Positions 26,201 to 37,322 of a stretch of 45,531 bases of DNA are shown here, piece by piece. Source of the stretch: CAZRHH01 sp964599885 (GTDB lineage: Bacteria > Chloroflexota > Dehalococcoidia > DSTF01 > JACRBR01); contig CAZRHH010000019.1 in the NCBI GenBank assembly GCA_964599885.1, positions 1 to 45,531 of the forward strand, read 5' to 3'. The translations under genes and the position numbers were made by a program. The notes beneath the pieces are model-generated. The model did not search any database, was not told the DNA's origin, and saw only the letters and a program-made list of their open reading frames with translations. How positions within the stretch are numbered: position 1 is the stretch's first letter; the number at the start of each line of letters is the position of its first letter.

Positions 26201-26635
26201 CCGCAGCAAGAACGGCATGAACACCATGGCCGTCCCCATCGTCGCAGCGAGGATACGCGCTTGGAAGTCGCCGTCCCGGAATATCCACATCATGAAGCCG
26301 TTGCCAATGAACTGGAACGGCCCATGCATGAACGGTACGTGCGTGTAGTTGTTGGAGGTTGTGCCGTTAAACGTGAAGACGCTGTCGAGCGTCTCCTTGA
26401 AGCCCCAACTGAAGAAGCCGTGCAGGCTCTCGTCGTGGTGCATCGCGCGGTCGCCGAGATTCCAGAAGCGCAGCACCGCGGCAAACACGACCAGGAGTGC
26501 GTACGACGAGATCTCCCAATAACGCCCCGCCAGCACGCTGACGCGGTCACGCGTCGCGTCGTTCATAGCGAATGCCCTCAGGCGCTCGCCGGTCGTGCCG
26601 AAGGGGGCATCCGCGTTTGGTTCTTGTGTGCTCAT
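23261..26635 (-). CDS. Agl23-like GT-C membrane protein fused to an NHL beta-propeller
   Basis: A 1124-aa protein. Residues about 40-640 form a multi-helix membrane region of the Agl23/TIGR03663 type (oligosaccharyl-transferase or mannosyltransferase-like, GT-C fold). The acidic loop motif MHHDESLHGFFSW stands near residue 65, and MHGPFQFIGNGFMM and FTREDIYTAFW follow. Residues about 640-820 are an extracytoplasmic domain. Residues about 835-1124 hold five or so NHL-type repeats, each with a DIYIADYWNKRIVIL- or NIFVADTDNQRIVKY-like end. The family is known from haloarchaea and Chloroflexi and is linked to protein or lipid glycosylation. The start overlaps the DUF2298 gene by 4 bases. The NHL tail would lie outside the membrane and could bind a protein or glycan; this is an inference. 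Confidence 0.85.
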   Translation of the reverse strand: MSTQEPNADAPFGTTGERLRAFAMNDATRDRVSVLAGRYWEISSYALLVVFAAVLRFWNLGDRAMHHDESLHGFFSWGFKETLDSVFTFNGTTSNNYTHVPFMHGPFQFIGNGFMMWIFRDGDFQARILAATMGTAMVFMPFLLRRQLGTFGALAAAAFIAFSPTLTYYSRFTREDIYTAFWTLGIVIFMWRYLASGENKFLYLAAGFLAGSFATKETTFMTIGAFLVFLDYMLAVHIADQIRASKPATGILAGEWTPLKYGALVAVLLPFAWLIAIAWPFISDWRDKYGLRELPREGSLLIVLGTLSVPQFAAGIQLALGDTWQLRSGAANLHVADQEKTLAYVMVFGLIGASLVVGVLWQAKTWLFAAAAFWIPFVLLYTTFLMNPEGFMSGMWGSMDYWISQQDVARGDQPPYYYFITIPVYEFLPLAISFAAALYYGIRGDRVRAMVIGGLFLAVIALLILPTGPELVKASLFHVWIPFSLALLVVLVLPMHMFNRFLFFWLIVTSLSLTVASEKMPWLNVHIALALAVLAGRFVGDIVENTDLRADLPKLERVAPYAYAAFAAALSVLVFVIVGPFSLASLGGWALAIVAAAAVYWAYSGYSRRTAVQVAVVGAVAAFSVFSLRAGVLASWGHPDSPHVNEPGGLATRDYGDVPVELLVYTQTSGDIPVLRDKIAEYARTSGLDENVPIVVDAIDGYTWPWAWYLRDYKAVTWATITDNYTAPNPGSILLISKASAPKLNLGGQYDEGLPYHHRRWFPEEYRGADGAYSTRDFFSDLVSSSAISNWADYWTRRTLPAAEPGSSEAIAYFPKGSGVVPVVPAGPTVRIEGTHVIIGGEGFADGQLRGPTDVALDAAGNIFVADTDNQRIVKYNAQGEYQASISAFTTEDLALNLPGSMTIAPDGTVFIADTWNHKILKLDAQLTKVDEWAEGQAVEAGGDPFKLFGPRDITLTAAGNVLVTDTGNSRVIEYTQDGEFVRQFGSKGSGGGPLELSEPVGIVTNAAGDIYIADYWNKRIVILGDDLNLKSTIAVDSWGSEAVTDRAYMALLADGRLLVTDPANGQILAFAADGSRIAAYDVPPDANRNFSRPIGITTDGTSVFVVDSAGHVVRKIPLAEIIP

Positions 26636-29115
26636 CGGGCGGCCTCAACCTTGCTTGCGCCTTGCGTCGAATAGATCGTCACGAGCCCGCCGTCGGACGT
26701 GAACACCGCGGGCAAGGACTCGAACTTTGCAAGCTGCACGCCCTGGAGCCTACGTTCGATCTCGCCCACGTAGATGTACGTGACGCCATACTTCCGCAGA
26801 ATCGCCTGGACGGCAGCCATGTCTGTGGTCTGATACAGCGTATTGACGTCCTCAAAGCGGCCGGCCCGGGGTTCGCTCGAGCCTCGCCACTGATCCTCAT
26901 GCCCGCCCCATCCGAGGATGGTCGGTGCCCCGGTTGCCGCCGAAATGCGGCCGTACTCTGAGTATTGGCCGCCGGTCGCTTCCGCGATCACAAACTCCTG
27001 TCCCTGCGCCCGTTCCTGCAGCCAATCGATCGCCTGGAGTTCGTCCGCCGAGAGATAGCTATTGCCTCCCAGCTGCCCGCCAACGATGATCAACTCGCCG
27101 TTTTGGTTGTACGGACGCGCCCGGTTGAACGCGCCGCCCAGGGGGTACAACGCGGCTCCGACAAGCACTATAGCAGTGGCGGCGGCCCACGCTGCCGTAA
27201 ATTTTCTCTCGCTTCCGGCACTCAACCGCCATGCCGACGTCAGCTCGTACAGCGCGAACCCGGCGACCAGAGCCAGCAGCAGCCACGCCTGGTAGTAGAG
27301 CTTGAACACGGTGTTCATCCGGTTGTTGAAGACGTCGCCAACGTAGAAGAACTCCGTCCCCAGAATCAGGAGTAGCGCTGTGGAAACTAACAACAGCGCA
27401 AAAACTCGTGCGCCGCGTCCAGCCGCGGCTCGCTTGCGGCTCGAGGTCATCTCGAGCCAGAGCGCTATCAGCGCCGCCGCGAGGACCGCGCCGATGAAGA
27501 TCGCGCTGAACCAGGCGCTGCCGCGGTCGAGGATTTGAGTGCCGAAACCGGCGGCATCGGCGATTTTGGAGTCGCTACGGGCGCGTTGCCAGCCGAAGAG
27601 CAGCGCCCACCCGGCGATGACGGCTATGGGCACGGCGGCCGCGACCGCGGCCACGTTCGTGGTGATGCGCTCGCGCTCGGCGAGCAGGCGCCAGCCGATG
27701 TAGGGCAGCGCCAGTGCGAACAGCGGCCCCCAGTAGAGCAGCAGGTGAAACGGCCGCGTGCCCGCGACCGTGATCCCAGGCCGCGTGACGACCGCACCCA
27801 CGCCGTCGGCCTGCGACGCGAAGCTCAGGAAGAACGGCAGATACACCACCAGCGCGAGCAAGACGAGTGGAATCGCGAATGTCAGCACCTGAACGAACAG
27901 ATCCATCGTGAAGGCGCCGGTGCGGCGGAAGTTGCTGACGAACGCCGCGGCCACGACGACGAACGCCATGGTGGCGATGTCCCACGTATTGATGAACGCC
28001 AGCGCTCCCAGCATGATCGCCGAGCCGATCAGCAACAGCGGGCGCTGAAGCCAGAACGTCACATCGAGCGGCTCGTCGCTCCGGTATAACGTCAGCGCCA
28101 CGCCGGCGACCAGCAGCACGAATGGCAGCGCCATGACATGCGGATGCAGATCGCCGAGCAGAAAGCTGAACATCGGAAACTCGGTGATCGCCCGATCAGC
28201 ATCGCTCAGCGGATAGATCCGCGACGCGTTGAAGAAGGCGAAGAACTCGCTCGGGTACCAGGTCGCGCGCGGTTCGCTGACGGTCAGTCCGTCAACATCG
28301 GCCCACTGATAGAAGCCCTTGCCGCCGATCCCGTACGACGACGCGAACATGAGGACCCAGACGAGATTACCCATTACGACGAGCATCAGCGCGCCTGCCA
28401 GCCCGAACACTGGCGCTTGCCAGTTCAGCGTGCTGCCGGGGACGGCCGTCGCTCTCGCCTTGGCGTTGGACGCCGGCCTCGGTGCGTCGTCGGTCTCGTG
28501 CATACGCACGAGGTTGTAGACCAGCCCGAAGGCGGCGACGAGCGCGAGCGACGCGATCATCGCCAGGCCGATGTTGTAGCCGACATCCGTCGGCACGCCC
28601 GCCAGCCGGCCCGTCATTCCGACGATGAGGTAGCCGAAGTAGTAGTAGGCGACCGTGTGGCCCGACAACCACGGGTCTTCTGGCGGAAAGTGATCCGCAC
28701 GCGTCACGGCGTTCAAGAACATCAGATCCATCGGTTGCTCGGTGCCGCGAATGTCGCCCACCGTCGACCGTAGCCAGACGCCGAGGGCGAACGTGACGAG
28801 CAGCAGCGCCTCGACACCGGCAATGTACGTCCAGTGCTCGCGCGCCCACGCTTCGATGTCGTCGCGCTCGCGCCACGCGAACACGGCCGCCAGCGCGCCC
28901 AGCGGCGCCAGCGCCAGCACGATGCCGACCGACGAGTTCGGCAGGATGCGCAGGCTGTTGAAGAACCAGAACGTGAACCCGAGCAGCAGCAGTCCGAACG
29001 GCTTCGAGAGTGCGTACCCGCGATCGGGCAGTCGCCGGAAGAGTGCGAGGCACAGCGGCAGCAGCACCAGTCCTGCCAGTTGGAGGACCAACCACCAGCG
29101 GATCGTTTCAGTCAT
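26632..29115 (-). CDS. DUF2298 / Chlor_Arch_YYY membrane protein
   Basis: An 827-aa multi-helix membrane protein. The family is named for a Tyr-rich motif, seen here as HTVAYYYFGYLIVGMTGRLA at about residues 152-171, preceded by EQPMDLMFLNAVTRADHFPP (about 125-144). Helices extend from the N-terminus to about residue 670. A C-terminal soluble region (about 680-827) has GWGGHEDQWRGSS and VNTLYQTTDMAAVQAILRKY, reminiscent of the ends of GT-C glycosyltransferases. The family occurs mainly in Chloroflexi and archaea. Its ATGA overlap with the Agl23-NHL gene shows a coupled pair. Probable role: sugar transfer from a lipid carrier outside the membrane; the sugar and acceptor are unknown. Confidence 0.88.
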   Translation of the reverse strand: MTETIRWWLVLQLAGLVLLPLCLALFRRLPDRGYALSKPFGLLLLGFTFWFFNSLRILPNSSVGIVLALAPLGALAAVFAWRERDDIEAWAREHWTYIAGVEALLLVTFALGVWLRSTVGDIRGTEQPMDLMFLNAVTRADHFPPEDPWLSGHTVAYYYFGYLIVGMTGRLAGVPTDVGYNIGLAMIASLALVAAFGLVYNLVRMHETDDAPRPASNAKARATAVPGSTLNWQAPVFGLAGALMLVVMGNLVWVLMFASSYGIGGKGFYQWADVDGLTVSEPRATWYPSEFFAFFNASRIYPLSDADRAITEFPMFSFLLGDLHPHVMALPFVLLVAGVALTLYRSDEPLDVTFWLQRPLLLIGSAIMLGALAFINTWDIATMAFVVVAAAFVSNFRRTGAFTMDLFVQVLTFAIPLVLLALVVYLPFFLSFASQADGVGAVVTRPGITVAGTRPFHLLLYWGPLFALALPYIGWRLLAERERITTNVAAVAAAVPIAVIAGWALLFGWQRARSDSKIADAAGFGTQILDRGSAWFSAIFIGAVLAAALIALWLEMTSSRKRAAAGRGARVFALLLVSTALLLILGTEFFYVGDVFNNRMNTVFKLYYQAWLLLALVAGFALYELTSAWRLSAGSERKFTAAWAAATAIVLVGAALYPLGGAFNRARPYNQNGELIIVGGQLGGNSYLSADELQAIDWLQERAQGQEFVIAEATGGQYSEYGRISAATGAPTILGWGGHEDQWRGSSEPRAGRFEDVNTLYQTTDMAAVQAILRKYGVTYIYVGEIERRLQGVQLAKFESLPAVFTSDGGLVTIYSTQGASKVEAAR

Positions 29116-29242
29116 GCGTTTCTAACGTCTTCGTGGAGTGACGGCGCGTCGCCCATGCGTCTAACACCAGTACGATGCTCGCACGCCCAGAGTTTGGCGC
29201 GAAGCTACAAGCTTGAACCAGGCGTGTCCGCGGAATCCGTGA

Positions 29243-30196
29243 CTATTGAAAGAGCGCATCGACGAACTCTTCCGCATCGAACGGCGTCAAGTCTTCGGGC
29301 TGCTCGCCGGTGCCGATGAAGCGCACCGGGATCTCGAGCTGATCGGACACGGCGAACACGATCCCGCCCTTCGATGTGCCGTCGAGCTTCGTCAGGCAGA
29401 GCGCCGTGATCGGCACCACTTCCGCGAACGCCTTCGCCTGCACCAACGCGTTCTGTCCCGTTGTCGCGTCCAGCACGAGCATCACTTCGTCCGCGCCCTC
29501 CGGTACTTTCCGCTCGATGACGCGGACGATCTTGCCGAGTTCCTCCATAAGGTTGAACTTCGTGTGGAGCCGGCCCGCCGTGTCGATCAGCACGACATCG
29601 GCGTTGCGGCTCTCGGCCGCGGTCAGTGCATCGAAGACGACGGCGCCCGGGTCGGCGCCCTGCTTGTGCGCTACCACGTCGGCGCCGACGACCTCGCCCC
29701 AGCTTTTTAGCTGCTCGATCGCCGCCGCGCGGAACGTGTCAGCCGCTGCGACGACGACCTTCTCGCCGTCCTCACGGTACGCCTGCGCCAGCTTGGCCAC
29801 GCTCGTGGTCTTGCCGGTGCCGTTCACACCGACGATCAGGATCACGGCCGGCCGGCCGGATGGCGGATCATCTTCCTCGCCCCAGATGCGGCCCTTCTCG
29901 GTGCCCGTCTTGAGGATGGCGACCATTTCCTCTTTGAGCATCTCGCGCACGTCGGCGGCGTCTTTCGTGCGCTCCTTCTCGACGCGCAATTGCACGTCTG
30001 TCAGGATCTTCTGCGTCGTGGAGACGCCTGTGTCGGCGCCGATCAGCAGCTCCTCCAGTTCCTCCCAGACTTCGTCATCGATCTTTCCGCGATCGAAGAT
30101 GCCGGAGATGTTGCTGAACCAGCCCTTGCGGGTGCGCTCCAGCGCCTGCTCGGTCTTCTCGTCGGTCTCTTTGGTGCGCTTAAAAATCCGAAGCAG
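29243..30196 (-). CDS. ftsY: Signal recognition particle receptor FtsY
   Basis: A 317-aa SRP-family GTPase that receives ribosome-nascent chain-SRP complexes at the membrane. The N domain covers about residues 1-95. The G domain has VNGTGKTTSVAKLA (P loop), ADTFRAAAIEQLK, DTAGRLHTKFNLMEEL and TKLDGTSKGG, and ends with IPVRFIGTGEQPEDLTPF. There is no acidic N-terminal A domain, as in many bacteria. No ATG, GTG or well-placed TTG precedes the N domain: the CTG at 30196, which has GGGAGG 8 nt upstream and gives LLRIFKRTKE, is the likely start. Upstream in-frame sequence overlaps the smc end and has no similarity. It follows smc with 121 bp between. Confidence 0.92.
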   Translation of the reverse strand: MLRIFKRTKETDEKTEQALERTRKGWFSNISGIFDRGKIDDEVWEELEELLIGADTGVSTTQKILTDVQLRVEKERTKDAADVREMLKEEMVAILKTGTEKGRIWGEEDDPPSGRPAVILIVGVNGTGKTTSVAKLAQAYREDGEKVVVAAADTFRAAAIEQLKSWGEVVGADVVAHKQGADPGAVVFDALTAAESRNADVVLIDTAGRLHTKFNLMEELGKIVRVIERKVPEGADEVMLVLDATTGQNALVQAKAFAEVVPITALCLTKLDGTSKGGIVFAVSDQLEIPVRFIGTGEQPEDLTPFDAEEFVDALFQ

Positions 30197-30317
30197 GGCG
30201 ACCCTCCCAACAGGCTCGCGGCATTCTATCGGCTGGCCAGCCAAAGCTGTAGCCGTTGCGCTTAGCCGCGAAGTCGTTGCCGTGGTGACGCTGGCTGCCG
30301 AATCGGTGCCGCTGAAC

Positions 30318-34049
<3,732 letters not shown>

Positions 34050-34751
34050 CTAGGCGATCTCCTGTTGCTCGATCTGCGCCAGCGCTTGCTGCGCCGCTTC
34101 CTTTTCCGCCATCTGTTTGCTGCGCCCCTCACCGACGCCGAGCGACCGTCCGCTGACCATCACCTGCACGGTGAAGCGCCGAGCGTGGTCTGGACCCTCT
34201 GTTTTCATCAGCCGGTACGACGGCGTCGTCTGCCAGCGTGACTGGATCACTTCCTGCAGCCGCGACTTTGGATCCGACGGCATGCCGCTTTCGCGCAGCG
34301 CCTTGAGCTCGTCGCCCAGGGTCCGCCTGATGAACGTCCGCACTTTGACGATCCCGCCATCGAGAAAAATGGCGCCGACGACGGCTTCATAGGCCCGCGC
34401 GAGGTTGGTCGGACGGTTGCGCCCGCCCGCGGCGTCCTCGCCGCGCCCCAGTTGCAGATAGTCGCCGAGGTCGAAGCGTGCGGCGGCGTTGGCCAGCGTG
34501 TCGCGGCGGACGAGGTGCGCGCGGAGTTCGGTCAGCTTGCCTTCGTCGACGTCGGGATACTCCGTGTACAGTTGCTGCGCCACCACGACGCCGAGCGCGG
34601 CGTCGCCCAGGAACTCGAGCCGCTCGTTCGAGCCGACATTGATACCGGGATTCTCGTTGAGGTAAGAGGTGTGGATGAGCGCCTGCCGCAGCAGTTCATG
34701 ATTCTTGAACTTCAGCCCGAGCCGGTCCTCCAGCTCTTTCCAGGACGGCAA
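34050..34751 (-). CDS. rnc: Ribonuclease III
   Basis: A 233-aa double-stranded-RNA endonuclease for rRNA and mRNA processing. The catalytic domain has HTSYLNENPG and the signature NERLEFLGDAALGVVVAQQL, followed by DAFEAVVGAIFLDGG-type sequence (YEAVVGAIFLDGG). The dsRNA-binding domain occupies about residues 155-230 (DPKSRLQEVIQSRW to GRSKQMAEKEAAQQALAQI). The TTG at 34751 has GAGAGGTG upstream and gives the normal length; a GTG 30 nt further up is possible. It heads the rnc-smc-ftsY block, common in bacteria. A strong promoter lies 250 bp upstream, with a terminator in between, so expression may be controlled by attenuation, or by RNase III acting on its own leader as in E. coli. Confidence 0.95.
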   Translation of the reverse strand: MPSWKELEDRLGLKFKNHELLRQALIHTSYLNENPGINVGSNERLEFLGDAALGVVVAQQLYTEYPDVDEGKLTELRAHLVRRDTLANAAARFDLGDYLQLGRGEDAAGGRNRPTNLARAYEAVVGAIFLDGGIVKVRTFIRRTLGDELKALRESGMPSDPKSRLQEVIQSRWQTTPSYRLMKTEGPDHARRFTVQVMVSGRSLGVGEGRSKQMAEKEAAQQALAQIEQQEIA

Positions 34752-34802
34752 ACCTACACCTCTCGCAGTGCGCGGCACAGCAACCACCCTTAACCGGTGG
34801 CG

Positions 34803-34836
34803 AAAAGCACGACGACCGCCCGAAGCGGTCGTGCTC
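34803..34836 (-). terminator. Intrinsic terminator in the rnc leader
   Basis: On the minus strand AGCACGACCGC pairs with GCGGTCGTCGTGCT across a TTCG-type loop, with one 3-nt bulge, and is followed by TTTT (34803-34806). It lies about 50 nt before the rnc start. Confidence 0.75.
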
Positions 34837-34995
34837 GACAGCAATCCAACAGCGCGGCAGGCGCCCGGACCAACAAGAACCGCATCGCGATCCCTTGGCT
34901 GGTTCGGTTGCTCCCGCTCCATCCGGTTGCGGCCATCGCGATGGATCATCGCCACGCGTCCGCCATCCCAAATGAACCCACTGGCCGCCAAGCCG
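34803..34995 (-). ncRNA. Candidate structured RNA or attenuated leader upstream of rnc
   Basis: A transcript of about 190 nt is bounded by a strong promoter (35001-35030) and an intrinsic terminator (34803-34836). CTTGGC (34992-34987) pairs with GCCAAG (34899-34894), closing a 99-nt imperfect hairpin. Inside it GGTTC pairs with GAACC, and GCGATG-ATC-CATCGC forms a tight inner stem-loop. Length and the long interrupted hairpin recall 6S RNA, but I see no decisive family signature, so it may equally be an rnc leader with RNase III cleavage sites. No protein-coding gene of known type occurs here. Confidence 0.45.
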
Positions 34996-35000
34996 TGTCG

Positions 35001-35030
35001 ATGATAGGTACGCACCCGTAGCACTGTCAA
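35001..35030 (-). promoter_or_regulatory. Strong sigma-70-type promoter of the rnc leader
   Basis: Minus strand TTGACA (35025-35030), an 18-bp spacer, and TATCAT (35001-35006). The -35 box is a perfect consensus, the best promoter in the window. Transcription should start near 34995. Confidence 0.75.
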
Positions 35031-35141
35031 CCCGCCCCAATCACACCGCAAGCTCGAACAGGTGCGGCGACTGATACACAGCGGTACGGAAGCCCTTGCG
35101 GGGGACGGTCGAACCGTGCATGCGGCGGTCTCACAGGCGTA

Positions 35142-35147
35142 TATCAT
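35142..35147 (+). promoter_or_regulatory. -10 box of the GNAT gene, leaderless type
   Basis: TATCAT is followed by 6 nt and then ATG 35154. There is no Shine-Dalgarno sequence. The rnc promoter is divergent, about 110 bp away. Confidence 0.45.
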
Positions 35148-35153
35148 TGCCAC

Positions 35154-35618
35154 ATGCACATCGATATCGTCGTCCGAGACGCCATCCGCGACGACGTCCC
35201 GCGCATCGTCGCCCTCTACCGCACGGACGAGTTCACCCGGAAGCACGCCACGGCATCGTCCGCCGCCGTAGAACCCGGCTACTACGCGGCGTTCGAGGCG
35301 ATCGATAGCGATGCACGGAACCGCCTGCTCGTGGCCGAACACGAGGGCGCCATCGCCGGGTCGTTTCAGTTCACGTTTGTGCCCGATATGCAGCCCCACG
35401 GCCGCGATGTCGCGATCATCGAGAACGTGATCGTGGACGCCGCGTCACGCGGCCGAGGCATCGGCGACGCTATGATGCGCTGGGCGATCGAAGAGTCACG
35501 GCGCCACGGGTGCGCGCAGGTGAAGCTCACGAGCAACAATGCGCGGAGCGACGCCCATCGCTTCTACGAGCGCCTGGGGTTCGAAGCGACCCACGCGGGC
35601 TTCAAACTGATCCTCTAG
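35154..35618 (+). CDS. GNAT-family N-acetyltransferase
   Basis: A 154-aa acetyltransferase of a single GNAT fold. The central strand IIENVIVDAASRGRGIGDAM carries the acetyl-CoA pyrophosphate-binding loop RGRGIG, followed by MMRWAIEESRRHGCAQVKLT and HRFYERLGFEATHAGFKLIL, the standard C-terminal motif. The substrate is not predictable. Length is typical. It stands alone, between the divergent rnc leader and the tRNA nucleotidyltransferase gene, which has its own -10 box. Confidence 0.9.
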   Translation: MHIDIVVRDAIRDDVPRIVALYRTDEFTRKHATASSAAVEPGYYAAFEAIDSDARNRLLVAEHEGAIAGSFQFTFVPDMQPHGRDVAIIENVIVDAASRGRGIGDAMMRWAIEESRRHGCAQVKLTSNNARSDAHRFYERLGFEATHAGFKLIL

Positions 35619-35660
35619 AAGCAGGCGCTGCTCGCAAGCGGCACCTCGCGCGCTCGCTCA

Positions 35661-35666
35661 TATACT
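35661..35666 (+). promoter_or_regulatory. -10 box of the CCA-adding-type gene, leaderless type
   Basis: TATACT, then 6 nt, then ATG 35673. No Shine-Dalgarno sequence. Confidence 0.5.
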
Positions 35667-35672
35667 GAGCGT

Positions 35673-36959
35673 ATGCCGGCTTCGACCGATCCCGCCGTGC
35701 TCCGTGCGAGACTCCTCGCCGCTATCGTGCCAGAGGCGCGTGCCGCGGTCGGCCGCATCATTGCGCAGGGCGGCGACGCACGCGTGTACGCCGTCGGGGG
35801 CTTCATCCGCGACGCGATCATCGGGCGTCCGCCGGTCGACATTGATCTCGCCATCGGTGCGGACGCCATCGACATCGTCCGCGCCGCACTTCCGCGCGAG
35901 CGCGTCACTACGCACGTCCGGTTCGGCACTGCCAGCGTCACGATCGCCGGCTCCCGTATCGACGTGGCGACCACCCGCAGCGAAACCTACGCTCGCGCCG
36001 GCGCGCTCCCCAAAGTCGCAACCGCCCGCATCGACGCCGACCTCCGCCGCCGCGACTTCACCGTCAACGCGCTCGCGCTCACGCTGAACGGCGCGCCGAC
36101 GCTGATCGACCCGTGCGGCGGACTCGATGACATTGCGAAGCGCCGTATCCGCGTCCTGCACGATCGTTCGTTCGGCGACGACGCGACGCGTGTCTTCCGC
36201 GCCCTCCGCTACGCCGCGCGTCTCGGATTCACGCTGGAGCCGCACACGTTCGATCTGCTGTACGCCGGGATTAGCCACGTCGCGACGATCGGCGGTGAGC
36301 GACTGCGCCGAGAACTCGAACTGATGCTGGCGGAAGACAGCGCTGGTTCCGCGCTCGAGGCCGCGGACGCGACGGGGGCGCTTGCTGCGGTGCATGCGGC
36401 GCTCAGTTGGGACGCGGCGCGTACGGCGGCACTCGGTTATCCCGCCGCGCGCCATGCGAAGCGCACAAACTACGGCTTCGCGTTGCTGGCGCTTCACGCG
36501 ACGCCCGAGGACGCGGAAGCGATCACGGCCCGCCTGCGCCTCAAGCGCGACGAAGCGGCGGCTGTGTCGGGCATCGCCGCCCTGCGCCGCGCATTAGACA
36601 TGCTCGCCCGCCCCGACGCCAAACCCTCCGGCGTCGCCTTGCTCCTCGATCGGTTCCCCGTCGCCGCAGTCGCAACGCTCGCCGCCGCGGATGATTCGAT
36701 TGCCGGGCAAACGGCGCTTCGTTACCTTGAAGAGTGGCGCGGCGAGCGTCCGATCCTGACCGGCCGCGACCTGCAGGACATGGGCGTGCCCGTCGGCCCG
36801 AACATCCAGCGCGGCTTGCAGCTGATCCGCGCCGCTCGCCTCGATGGCTGGGCCAGCGACCGCGGCGACGAACAGGCGCTCGTCCTGCGCTTCGCGAAGA
36901 GCATCCGCGATTCCGGCGCCATGAGCGCCACTCTAGATCTGAAGTTCAATGGCAACTGA
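35673..36959 (+). CDS. cca: tRNA nucleotidyltransferase / poly(A) polymerase family protein
   Basis: A 428-aa class II nucleotidyltransferase, which adds or repairs the CCA end of tRNA. The head motif is YAVGGFIRDAIIGRPPVDID (about residues 40-58), with the two catalytic Asp residues in DID. DLRRRDFTVNALALTL marks the neck, and DATRVFRALRYAARLGFTLE the RNA-binding helices. There is no HD domain at the C-terminus. Class II enzymes for CCA addition, A addition and poly(A) tails look alike, so the exact activity is uncertain. The next gene, a small zinc-binding protein, overlaps its end by 11 bases. Confidence 0.88.
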   Translation: MPASTDPAVLRARLLAAIVPEARAAVGRIIAQGGDARVYAVGGFIRDAIIGRPPVDIDLAIGADAIDIVRAALPRERVTTHVRFGTASVTIAGSRIDVATTRSETYARAGALPKVATARIDADLRRRDFTVNALALTLNGAPTLIDPCGGLDDIAKRRIRVLHDRSFGDDATRVFRALRYAARLGFTLEPHTFDLLYAGISHVATIGGERLRRELELMLAEDSAGSALEAADATGALAAVHAALSWDAARTAALGYPAARHAKRTNYGFALLALHATPEDAEAITARLRLKRDEAAAVSGIAALRRALDMLARPDAKPSGVALLLDRFPVAAVATLAAADDSIAGQTALRYLEEWRGERPILTGRDLQDMGVPVGPNIQRGLQLIRAARLDGWASDRGDEQALVLRFAKSIRDSGAMSATLDLKFNGN

Positions 36960-37260
36960 CGCAGCAACCGCCGCCATCTGCACCGTCTGCCGCGGCGCGA
37001 TCGACGCGCCGATGTCAGCCGAGTGCAACTGGTGCAACGCCCCGTTCCACCTCAACCAGCGCAACGACGTCGAAGCGCAGGACTGCGGCGAGGTGTGGAT
37101 CGACGAGCAGCATCTGGCGCTGCAGTTTGCGTGCAATACGTGCTTAGCTGGCGATGCGGGGCCGATCGTGGCGGCGCGGCAGCCTGCGCCGACGACTGCG
37201 CCGCGTCTGCGGGCGGCACGCGATGCGACGCGTCCGCGCCGGTACAAGAAGCGCCTATAG
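36949..37260 (+). CDS. Small PHD/RING-like zinc-binding protein
   Basis: A 103-aa protein I do not recognise. Cysteines and a histidine are spaced like a treble-clef or PHD-type finger: Cys11-x2-Cys14, Cys26-x2-Cys29, His34, Cys46, and Cys62-x2-Cys65. PHD fingers have the order C4-H-C3, and here the fifth to eighth positions fit except that the Cys after the His is further off. The C-terminal 35 residues are basic and probably disordered, ending in RPRRYKKRL, which suggests nucleic-acid or rRNA contact. The start overlaps the tRNA nucleotidyltransferase gene by 11 bases, so the two are probably co-translated; a role in RNA metabolism is a guess. Confidence 0.75.
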   Translation: MATDAATAAICTVCRGAIDAPMSAECNWCNAPFHLNQRNDVEAQDCGEVWIDEQHLALQFACNTCLAGDAGPIVAARQPAPTTAPRLRAARDATRPRRYKKRL

Positions 37261-37310
37261 ACGGCGATTCACTCGCGCCGGGCGTCGAAGCATCCGTTCC
37301 AGTGTTGCAG

Positions 37311-37316
37311 TAGAAT
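37311..37316 (+). promoter_or_regulatory. -10 box of the small membrane protein pair, leaderless type
   Basis: TAGAAT, then 6 nt, then ATG 37323. No Shine-Dalgarno sequence. Confidence 0.45.
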
Positions 37317-37322
37317 GAACCG

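Noticed and set aside
24707..26674. Open frame of 655 codons on the plus strand opposite the Agl23-NHL gene
   Set aside because: It is the complement of a gene with clear family motifs. Its composition is Arg/Glu/His-rich with no domain, a normal shadow in GC-rich DNA.
34752..35399. Upstream extension of rnc to 35399
   Set aside because: It would cross the strong promoter and the terminator hairpin, has no similarity, and gives a protein almost twice the normal RNase III length.
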